Assembly: GCA_934675685.1 (NCBI GenBank) | Contig: CAKURL010000033.1 | Location: forward strand, 1-16,857 | Direction: 5' to 3' | Length of the DNA stretch: 16,857 bases | Source of the DNA: an uncultured Candidatus Melainabacteria bacterium | GTDB lineage: Bacteria > Cyanobacteriota > Vampirovibrionia > Gastranaerophilales > Gastranaerophilaceae | Shown here: positions 7,391 through 12,956 of the stretch, in pieces | How the letters are laid out: each line of letters opens with the position of its first letter | How positions within the stretch are numbered: the first letter of the stretch is position 1 | The notes under the pieces: model-generated | What the model saw: the letters and a program-made list of their open reading frames with translations, nothing else | Database searches by the model: none | Told to the model about the DNA's origin: nothing | Program-made: the position numbers and the translations under genes

Positions 7391-8716
7391 TTAATCAAAT
7401 AAATCAAACTCACTATTTAAATTTTGAGAATTTTCATTTGACATATTTTGAATAAATAAGTTTGAATGATAATTAATTGCATATAAAGCCATCATCGCGC
7501 AATCCGCGAAATCGGGGCTTTCGTTATACAATTTCCTTATTTCTTTTTTGTCTTGAATTGCAATTTTTCCGTTTGATTTATAGATTTTTTTAATATATTC
7601 AAGCTGCCTTATACAATTTTTGTCTTTAAGTTTCAAATGCCCTTTTTCGATGTAGTCTTTAATAGCCAAATAACCATCTGCTCTGGCGTTCAGGGCATAT
7701 TTAGAAATTGGCTTATGATTTCCTCTAAAAGCGATTATTCCATTTATGACTTTTTGAATACTGACCCAAATAGGATATCCGAGCCCATCTGCATCTATAA
7801 TTATTATGTTTGGAGCCCAAGATTCATATAAACCTATTATTTTTCCTTTTGTCGCGTCAGTATCTTTTTCAGACCAACTTAGAGTTTCTTTTTCAAGCCA
7901 AACATTTTGATTTTCTTGAGAAAAAAGCTTTGCGACACACAAATCCGCCCCGCTTGCAGAAAGGTCTACGCTCATCACAGAATTTTGAAATTCAAAAGAT
8001 TTTTCGTATTCTAAATTTATGGAATTGTCCAAATATTTCGATTGTATTAAATATTCGTTATTGTTGCTCAAAGGATACCCCAGCCAAATATGATTGTAGT
8101 CGTTTAAATTAGTCTTTTTTGAAATTTGCGCTTCTTCTAAGATTTTTTTATCCACATAAGGGTTATCAAAATAGCAAATGTTAATATGGAGGCAATCTGC
8201 CCTTTTTGCGCAAAAGTTAAAAACCGCGTCAAATCTTGTGTAGCGGTTCATTGTGAAAATTATTACTGAATTTTTCTTTCTTATCGTCGGAACAATGACA
8301 TCAAGCGTTGTTTTTGTGATTGCTTGAGCTTCATCAATCCAAAGAATATCCACCCCTTCAAGCCCCTTTATATTCACAGAGCCTTGTTGTCTAAAGCCTT
8401 TGAAAAATATCCTTGAATTTGTGTTATTGTGGACTAAATTGTCCCTTTTTATTTGATAGCTTAAATTATATTTTTCAATCAAATCAACAAAAACAGCCCT
8501 TGTGGAATCATTTATCGAGTTTTGAATTTCCCTTCCGCAACAAACTCTCACATGCCGCATTTCCATAATATAAAGCAAAAACCTTGCGACACTTTGTGTT
8601 TTGCCGGAAGCTCTTCCACCTTCTAACAAAAAATAGTTAAAATTATTAAAATTCAAAATAAAAGGAAAAAGCTTCGGAGGAATATTCAAAATTTCAGGCA
8701 AATTTAAATATTTCAT
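7391..8716 (-). CDS. Terminase large subunit (PBSX-type)
   Basis: 441 residues, full length for PBSX-type large terminases. The N-terminal ATPase has a Walker A GGRASGKT at residues 33-40, a Walker B ILWIDEA at 124-130 (Asp128, Glu129) and a coupling-type TMNR at 155-158. The C-terminal RNase H-like nuclease shows the expected acidic residues: Asp251 in SVDLSASGADLC, Asp308/Asp310 in IIIIDADGLGYP, and Asp402/Asp405 in ESPDFADCAMMALYA. By family knowledge the protein cuts concatemeric DNA and drives it through the portal. Its ATG overlaps the small subunit stop in an ATGA, so translation is coupled. All catalytic positions appear intact, so packaging was functional recently. Confidence 0.92.
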   Translation of the reverse strand: MKYLNLPEILNIPPKLFPFILNFNNFNYFLLEGGRASGKTQSVARFLLYIMEMRHVRVCCGREIQNSINDSTRAVFVDLIEKYNLSYQIKRDNLVHNNTNSRIFFKGFRQQGSVNIKGLEGVDILWIDEAQAITKTTLDVIVPTIRKKNSVIIFTMNRYTRFDAVFNFCAKRADCLHINICYFDNPYVDKKILEEAQISKKTNLNDYNHIWLGYPLSNNNEYLIQSKYLDNSINLEYEKSFEFQNSVMSVDLSASGADLCVAKLFSQENQNVWLEKETLSWSEKDTDATKGKIIGLYESWAPNIIIIDADGLGYPIWVSIQKVINGIIAFRGNHKPISKYALNARADGYLAIKDYIEKGHLKLKDKNCIRQLEYIKKIYKSNGKIAIQDKKEIRKLYNESPDFADCAMMALYAINYHSNLFIQNMSNENSQNLNSEFDLFD

Positions 8717-9033
8717 TTTTCCATCTTAAAATCTTCTCCTATGTTCAATTTCAATTGTTCGCCATCTATCGTGATTTCAGACATTTTCACGATTGTTCCT
8801 ATTTCTATGTTTCCTTCTGAATATAAATTTGCGATTTTTGCTTTGTTTTCCAAAGCCTTGATTGCAGCGGAGACATTAGGATTTCCATTTTTATCAAAAC
8901 AATTTAGCGCAATTTGTTTTAATTCTTCAAATTCTTCTATAGCCTTTTCTTTTGTAAAATCAACCAGATTTTGAGCCCGATTTGAAACTTTTTTCTTTGC
9001 TTTATATGAAATTTCTTTTTTGATTTTATCCAT
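8713..9033 (-). CDS. Terminase small subunit
   Basis: 106 residues, start ATG at 9031-9033 overlapping the preceding gene by 8 nt, and overlapping the large subunit by 4 nt. The N-terminus is basic (KIKKEISYKAKKKVSNRAQN), followed by a helical region with NVSAAIKALENKAKIANLY about residues 53-71, a block commonly seen in small terminases. The C-terminal part (IVKMSEITIDGEQLKLNIG) has the short beta-type tail of such proteins. By family knowledge it binds the packaging site and recruits the large subunit. The sequence alone is only moderately diagnostic; position directly before the large subunit makes the call. Confidence 0.72.
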   Translation of the reverse strand: MDKIKKEISYKAKKKVSNRAQNLVDFTKEKAIEEFEELKQIALNCFDKNGNPNVSAAIKALENKAKIANLYSEGNIEIGTIVKMSEITIDGEQLKLNIGEDFKMEK

Positions 9034-9466
9034 TTTCGACTTTTATTTTTTTCACAAGAACATAATTTCCGGAAAAATCATAGCTATATTGACGAATTTC
9101 AGAAATTTTTCCGTGCTTTTTGATTTCTTTGTTTACGCCATATTTGAAGCCATAAGGCGCTTTATATTTTGTTTTAAAGCCCAGCTGGGTTGAAGTCACA
9201 TCTTTTTTTAATCTTTCTTTGATTTTTCTTGCGCCATTTGAATAATAATATTTTTCAAAAAACGAATTATTTTCTTCGTCAAAATAAGAATACAAAACCA
9301 TTTCTTTGTTACATATTGGGCAATTTGCAAGATACAATTTTCTTTTTGTTTTGTTTTCAAAATCAAGCAAAAACCAAATATCTTGAGCTTGAAAAACGCT
9401 GTTACAATGGCGCATGCCACACACCCCCCCCCTTTTTTTTGTACTATTGATTTTTAAAATTGTCAC
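9026..9466 (-). CDS. CxxC-containing protein at the head of the packaging operon, function unknown
   Basis: 146 codons if it begins at the GTG at 9464-9466, with AGGA five bases before it. An alternative start is the ATG at 9413-9415 (129 aa), where the G9 run 9-17 bases upstream could serve as ribosome site. The codons between the two starts read through an A8G9 homopolymer, so the shorter form is quite possible. Visible features are an HC at the second start and NCPICNKE 28 residues later, suggesting a zinc knuckle; then a basic region (GARKIKERLKKD) and a Tyr/Lys-rich C-terminal part. No family recognised. A DNA- or RNA-binding role, for example control of late genes, would suit position and composition but is inference. 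It overlaps the small terminase gene by 8 nt. Confidence 0.6.
   Translation of the reverse strand: MTILKINSTKKRGGVCGMRHCNSVFQAQDIWFLLDFENKTKRKLYLANCPICNKEMVLYSYFDEENNSFFEKYYYSNGARKIKERLKKDVTSTQLGFKTKYKAPYGFKYGVNKEIKKHGKISEIRQYSYDFSGNYVLVKKIKVENG
9424..9440 (-). repeat. A8G9 homopolymer pair (potential slippage tract)
   Basis: Nine C (9424-9432) followed by eight T (9433-9440) on the plus strand, read as A8G9 on the coding strand. It lies between the two possible starts of the first packaging-operon gene. Such tracts change length readily during replication. A change would shift the frame of the long form or alter the ribosome-site spacing of the short form. Confidence 0.85.
9438..9466 (-). 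promoter_or_regulatory. Weak candidate promoter for the phage packaging operon
   Basis: On the minus strand, GTGACA (9466-9461) and TACAAA (9443-9438) are separated by exactly 17 nt. If used, transcription would start within the A8G9 tract and the gene would begin at the ATG at 9415. Matches to consensus are moderate (5 of 6 and 4 of 6), and the box overlaps the alternative GTG start. A phage-specific polymerase or activator might be used instead. Confidence 0.25.
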
Positions 9467-9504
9467 ACCTATCCTAAATTATCTTCGTCAGCCTCGTTTC
9501 TCTA

Positions 9505-9538
9505 CCCGAGCGAAGTTGAAGCTTAGCGCTTTGCGCTT
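9505..9538 (+). repeat. 34-bp direct repeat, copy 1
   Basis: CCCGAGCGAAGTTGAAGCTT and 14 further bases, identical to 9658-9691, 153 bp away. The copy contains an AGCGC-TTT-GCGCT hairpin. The flanks differ between the two copies. Confidence 0.9.
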
Positions 9539-9569
9539 GCTGAAACAAGCGAGGGCATTACTGTGCGGA

Positions 9570-9604
9570 ATATTTGGCGGCTGCGAAGAGCAGGCGGCAA
9601 ATAT
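9570..9604. repeat. Imperfect hairpin
   Basis: Arms 9570-9584 and 9590-9604 pair at 13 of 15 positions (two G-G mismatches) around a GAAGA loop. It sits between the two 34-bp repeat copies. No T run follows on either side, so it is not an obvious terminator. Confidence 0.65.
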
Positions 9605-9618
9605 GTGATCCTTAGATT

Positions 9619-9651
9619 TGTGACGTAAAAATTTGCGAAGCAAATTTCACA
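9619..9651. repeat. Perfect-stem hairpin with GAA loop
   Basis: Inner arms 9629-9636 and 9640-9647 are perfectly complementary around GAA; an outer TGTG/CACA pair (9619-9622, 9648-9651) may extend it. It ends 6 nt before the second 34-bp repeat. Looks like a palindromic intergenic repeat rather than a terminator. Confidence 0.6.
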
Positions 9652-9657
9652 GGAGCC

Positions 9658-9691
9658 CCCGAGCGAAGTTGAAGCTTAGCGCTTTGCGCTT
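9658..9691 (+). repeat. 34-bp direct repeat, copy 2
   Basis: Identical in all 34 positions to 9505-9538, including the internal AGCGC-TTT-GCGCT hairpin. The sequence diverges immediately on both sides. Confidence 0.9.
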
Positions 9692-9874
9692 ACTTTTCTC
9701 GAGTGATACTAATTTGAATTGTCCGAAAATTTATATATTCAATTTACCATATTTTTACAAATTTCGTATCTTTTTTGCTCATTTTTCAAAGATTTAATAA
9801 AAAATGTCGAATTTTCTTGCGTTTTTATTTTTTTTAAGTTATCATAGAGAAGCACTTGATATACGTGTAAAGGT

Positions 9875-9880
9875 TATAAT
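9875..9880 (+). promoter_or_regulatory. -10 box upstream of tRNA-His
   Basis: A consensus TATAAT at 9875-9880 lies 15 nt before the mature tRNA 5' end, a sensible distance. The nearest -35-like hexamer (TTGATA, 9856-9861) is only 13 nt away, too short for a standard promoter, so the -35 is unclear. Confidence 0.4.
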
Positions 9881-9895
9881 TGAATAAGTAGTGAT

Positions 9896-9972
9896 GGCGC
9901 CTGTCGTCAAGTGGTTAAGACCTCGGATTGTGGTTCCGATATGCGTGGGTTCGAGTCCCACCAGGCGCCCCA
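9896..9972 (+). tRNA. tRNA-His (anticodon GTG)
   Basis: A complete cloverleaf can be drawn. The 7-bp acceptor stem is 9897-9903 with 9962-9968. The anticodon stem TCGGA/TCCGA (9923-9927, 9935-9939) encloses TTGTGGT with anticodon GTG at 9930-9932. The T arm GTGGG-TTCGAGT-CCCAC is 9945-9961. The histidine-specific extra G-1 (9896) pairs with C73 (9969), and the CCA tail is encoded (9970-9972). The gene is intact; its 5' side faces the prophage. Confidence 0.97.
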
Positions 9973-9973
9973 T

Positions 9974-10015
9974 AAAAAGACTTCAAACATTTAAAAAGTT
10001 TTGAAGTCTTTTTTT
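9974..10015 (+). terminator. Terminator of tRNA-His
   Basis: A perfect 14-bp inverted repeat (9974-9987 with 10000-10013) around a 12-nt loop ends in a T run. It begins one base after the encoded CCA. The A run on the 5' side would give a T run on the other strand too, so it could work in both directions and shield the dap operon from prophage traffic. Confidence 0.88.
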
Positions 10016-10075
10016 ATTTATTTTCAACTTCATCAACGCAATATAAGAAAAAACTAGCCCCATGCTCAAAGTTTG

Positions 10076-10084
10076 TGGTATATT
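10076..10084 (+). promoter_or_regulatory. Extended -10 promoter for the dap operon
   Basis: TGGTATATT at 10076-10084 is an extended -10 (TGn plus TATATT). No good -35 is seen. Transcription would start near 10091, leaving a leader of about 27 nt that is too short for a lysine riboswitch. Confidence 0.4.
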
Positions 10085-10117
10085 AAATTAATAACTTAAA
10101 ATGAGGAGGAATTTTTC

Positions 10118-10897
10118 TTGATAAAAGTAGCAGTTGCCGGAGCTTTAGGAAAAATGGGACAACAAGTTGTCTCCTTAGTGCAAAAAACGCCTGATTTTTC
10201 TTTGGCCGTTGGGATTGACAAAATGTATGACGGAAAAGAATTAGGATATAAAATAGAAAAAGACTTAGAAACAACCTTAAAAAACTACGAAATCGACATA
10301 GTTGTGGATTTCACTCAACCATCAACGGTTTTTGAAAACATTAATTTATATATGAAACATAGTGTTAAATCCGTGATAGGCACAACCGGCCTTTCTAAAG
10401 AAGAAATTGAAAAAATCGAAAAAATATCGAAAGAAAAAAACACAGGGATTATTATCGCCCCTAATTTTTCAATTGGCGCAATTTTGATGATGAAATTTTC
10501 TATGATGGCTTCTAAATATTTCTCAAACGCAGAAATAATCGAATTTCACCACAACCAAAAGAAAGACGCCCCATCTGGCACTTCTATAAAAACAGCTCAA
10601 TTAATGATGAAAGAAAATTCTAACTTCAAGCTTGGAAATTGCGACGAAAAAGAAACGATAAAAGGCGCAAGAGGCGGAAATTATCAAGAAGAAGGAAAAG
10701 GAAATATCCAAATCCACGCTGTTCGTATGCCTGGGTTTGTAGCTTCTCAAGAAGTCATCTTTGGCTCTGACGGGCAAACTCTTAAAATCCACCACGACAC
10801 AATAAATAGAGAATGTTATATGTCGGGGGTTGAAGTAGCTATCAGACATTTAAACCAAAACAACGAATTTATATATGGATTGGAGGCAATACTATGA
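10118..10897 (+). CDS. dapB: 4-hydroxy-tetrahydrodipicolinate reductase
   Basis: 259 residues, within the usual 240-275. The start is TTG at 10118 with a GAGGAGGA ribosome site seven bases before it; no ATG fits. The Rossmann nucleotide loop is GALGKMG at residues 8-14. The TQPST block at 66-70 and the GTTGL block at 88-92 line the NAD(P)H site. The catalytic region EFHHNQKKDAPSGT is at 142-155, with His144/His145 and Lys148 in the expected HHxxKxDAPSGT layout. It reduces the DapA product to tetrahydrodipicolinate in the cytoplasmic diaminopimelate/lysine pathway. It is the first gene of a three-gene operon and overlaps asd by 4 nt. Family assignment is firm. Confidence 0.95.
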   Translation: MIKVAVAGALGKMGQQVVSLVQKTPDFSLAVGIDKMYDGKELGYKIEKDLETTLKNYEIDIVVDFTQPSTVFENINLYMKHSVKSVIGTTGLSKEEIEKIEKISKEKNTGIIIAPNFSIGAILMMKFSMMASKYFSNAEIIEFHHNQKKDAPSGTSIKTAQLMMKENSNFKLGNCDEKETIKGARGGNYQEEGKGNIQIHAVRMPGFVASQEVIFGSDGQTLKIHHDTINRECYMSGVEVAIRHLNQNNEFIYGLEAIL

Positions 10898-11919
10898 CAT
10901 TACCAAATATAGCGGTTTTAGGCGCAACAGGCGTAGTTGGAAGAGAAATTTTAAATATTCTTGAAGAAAATAATGTCCAATATAAATCAATTAAATTTTT
11001 AGCCTCCAAAAGAAGCGCAGGCTCTACGCTTGAATTCAAAGGCGAAAAACACACAGTCATTGAAGCTACGGAAAACGTTTTTGATGATATTGATATCTGT
11101 CTTGCTTCAGCCGGTGGAGAAACAAGCAAAACTTTTGCTCCAATTGCTGCTAAAAAAGGCTGCGTTTTTATAGACAATTCCTCAGCTTTTAGAATGGAAA
11201 AAGACGTTCCATTGGTGATTGCAGGGGTTAACGACGAAGATTTGAAAAACCACAAAGGAATAATTGCAAACCCAAATTGTTCTACTTCTCAGCTTATGCT
11301 TCCTCTAAAAGCGCTCCACGACAAATTTGGCTTGAAAAGATTAATTGTTTCAACCTATCAAGCGGTGTCCGGCGCAGGGCTTAAAGCAATTACAGAGCTC
11401 ACAGACAGCACAAAAACAAATCTTATCGGTATGCCATACACTCCAGAAGCTTTTAAATATGAAATTGCTTTTAATGTAATTCCTCAAATTGACCAATTTA
11501 CGGAAAATGGCTATACAAAAGAAGAAATGAAAGTCACAAACGAGACAAGAAAAATCTTACATTTGTCTGATGATGTTAAAATTTCTTGCACAGCCGTGAG
11601 AGTTCCTGTGTATATCGGGCATTCTGAAGCAGTGAGCGCAGAATTTGAAAAACCAATTACGGAAGAATTGGCAAAAGAAGCCTTAAAAAGCGCTGTTGGA
11701 ACAGAAATTAAAGATGACCCTAAAAACTTCATCTACCCAACCCCAAAAGACGCAGCAGGCAAAAACCCAGTGTATGTCGGAAGAATAAGAAAATCAATCG
11801 CTTTTGATAACGGGCTTGATTTCTTCTGTGTTGCAGACAATTTAAGAATAGGCGCTGCGCTAAACACAGTAAGAATTGCTCAAAAAGTGATTGAAATGGG
11901 CTTATTTGGCAAAAACTAA
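10894..11919 (+). CDS. asd: Aspartate-semialdehyde dehydrogenase
   Basis: 341 residues, typical length. ATG at 10894 overlaps the dapB stop (ATGA); GGAGG lies seven bases upstream within dapB. The NADP loop GATGVVG is at residues 10-16. The catalytic cysteine is Cys129 in NPNCSTSQ, followed by VSGAG at 158-162, and the substrate-binding Arg236 and His243 lie in TAVRVPVYIGHSE. It converts aspartyl phosphate to aspartate semialdehyde, the branch point to lysine/diaminopimelate and to threonine/methionine. Translational coupling to dapB and the following dapA place it in diaminopimelate supply here. All catalytic residues are present. Confidence 0.96.
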   Translation: MTLPNIAVLGATGVVGREILNILEENNVQYKSIKFLASKRSAGSTLEFKGEKHTVIEATENVFDDIDICLASAGGETSKTFAPIAAKKGCVFIDNSSAFRMEKDVPLVIAGVNDEDLKNHKGIIANPNCSTSQLMLPLKALHDKFGLKRLIVSTYQAVSGAGLKAITELTDSTKTNLIGMPYTPEAFKYEIAFNVIPQIDQFTENGYTKEEMKVTNETRKILHLSDDVKISCTAVRVPVYIGHSEAVSAEFEKPITEELAKEALKSAVGTEIKDDPKNFIYPTPKDAAGKNPVYVGRIRKSIAFDNGLDFFCVADNLRIGAALNTVRIAQKVIEMGLFGKN

Positions 11920-11950
11920 AAAAGAAATATGAGATTTAGGAGAAGATAAT

Positions 11951-12853
11951 ATGGCATTAAGATGTGATTTTGGCGAAGTTATAACCGCAATGGTGACCCC
12001 GTTTGACAAAGAAAGAAATGTGGATTATAGAGCGGTCGAAAAAATAGCAAAACATCTTGTAGAGCAAAAGACTGATTCAATAGTAGTCGCAGGGACAACA
12101 GGAGAATCTCCCACCTTAGAACACGACGAAGAATCTGAAATCTTGATGTGTGTGAAATCTGCTGTGGCAGGCGAAGCTAAAATCATCATGGGCGCAGGTT
12201 CAAATTCTACAAAAACCGCAGTTAAATCTTCAATAATGGCTCAAGAACTAGGAGCAGACGCGATTTTATCTGTTGTGCCATATTATAACAAACCTTCTCA
12301 AAAAAGTATGATTGAACACTTTGGCCAAATTGCAAAAAGCGTTGATATTCCAATAATTTTATATAACATTCCTTCTCGTACAGGGGTGAATATGGAGCCA
12401 GAAACAATTGCTTTTCTAGCAAAAGAATATTCAAACATAATCGCAGTTAAGCAATCTAACCCAAATCTTGATCTTATTTCAGAAATCAAGCTTTTAGCTC
12501 CTGAAGATTTTATTATCTATTGCGGAGACGATAGCTTGACCCTTCCAATGCTTTCTTTGGGCGCTCAAGGAGTGGTTTCTGTGGCGAGCCACGTTGTTGG
12601 AAACGAAATTAAATCAATGATTCATAACTATAAATCAGGCCAAGTTCTTGCTGCTCAAAATATGCACAAAAACTTATATCCATTGTTCAAAAAAATCTTT
12701 ATGGCGCCTAATCCTACCCCTATTAAAGCGCTTTTATCTAAAATGGGCTTAATGGAAAATTTTGTTCGACGCCCATTAGTGGAATTAGGCGAAGTAGAGC
12801 GTTTAGAGCTTCAAGAATGTCTAAATAAAATTCAAAAAAACTTAGAAGAATAG
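11951..12853 (+). CDS. dapA: 4-hydroxy-tetrahydrodipicolinate synthase
   Basis: 300 residues, normal for the (beta/alpha)8 aldolase family. ATG at 11951 has an AGGAGA ribosome site, and the gene is 31 nt after asd. The Schiff-base lysine is Lys167 in IIAVKQSN. Other active-site features are GTTGES at 48-53, VVPYYNKPS at 108-116, and LYNIPSRTG at 137-145 with Tyr139 and Arg143. It condenses pyruvate with aspartate semialdehyde, the committed step to diaminopimelate and lysine. The Lys is followed by Gln-Ser rather than the common Glu-Ala, a family variant outside the core catalytic set. No clear terminator follows, so some read-through into ppdK is possible. Confidence 0.95.
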   Translation: MALRCDFGEVITAMVTPFDKERNVDYRAVEKIAKHLVEQKTDSIVVAGTTGESPTLEHDEESEILMCVKSAVAGEAKIIMGAGSNSTKTAVKSSIMAQELGADAILSVVPYYNKPSQKSMIEHFGQIAKSVDIPIILYNIPSRTGVNMEPETIAFLAKEYSNIIAVKQSNPNLDLISEIKLLAPEDFIIYCGDDSLTLPMLSLGAQGVVSVASHVVGNEIKSMIHNYKSGQVLAAQNMHKNLYPLFKKIFMAPNPTPIKALLSKMGLMENFVRRPLVELGEVERLELQECLNKIQKNLEE

Positions 12854-12906
12854 AGATTTCAAATAGCCTTTTTAATAAAGTTTTTATTTGTATTTAAAGT
12901 ATGTTT

Positions 12907-12935
12907 TTGATAATATCTTCATAACATTGTGTTAT
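12907..12935 (+). promoter_or_regulatory. Promoter of ppdK
   Basis: TTGATA (12907-12912) and TGTTAT (12930-12935) with a 17-nt spacer form a sigma70-type promoter, 5 of 6 and 4 of 6 consensus matches. Transcription would begin about 12942, just before an AAGGAGG ribosome site, giving a very short leader. Confidence 0.5.
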
Positions 12936-12956
12936 TAGATAAAAAAGGAGGCTTTA

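Larger units (their letters stand above)
9467..9895. other. Gene-free junction between prophage module and tRNA-His
   Basis: 429 bases without a convincing gene. The left half (to about 9700) is richer in GC than its surroundings and holds two copies of a 34-bp repeat plus hairpins. The right half (about 9710-9850) is extremely AT-rich. The only frames are short, without ribosome sites. No integrase, repressor or recognisable attachment core is visible. The boundary between phage and host DNA most likely lies here, but I cannot place it. Confidence 0.6.

Noticed and set aside
9414..9608. Plus-strand frame across the junction
   Set aside because: No ribosome site, low-complexity start on the poly-C/poly-T tract, and it covers the 34-bp repeat; no protein-like pattern.
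9505..9691. CRISPR array from the 34-bp repeats
   Set aside because: Only two copies with a 119-bp gap, and no further units or cas genes nearby.
9856..9880. TTGATA/TATAAT as a full promoter for the tRNA
   Set aside because: The spacer is only 13 nt, too short for sigma70; only the -10 box was kept.
9803..9886. 27-codon frame before the tRNA
   Set aside because: No ribosome site, Phe/Leu-rich by AT bias alone, and it overlaps the tRNA promoter region.
10016..10117. Lysine riboswitch ahead of dapB
   Set aside because: The gap is about 100 nt with no multi-helix structure, and the likely leader is under 30 nt.
12854..12906. Terminator between dapA and ppdK
   Set aside because: Only A/T inverted matches around runs of T; no stable G/C stem.
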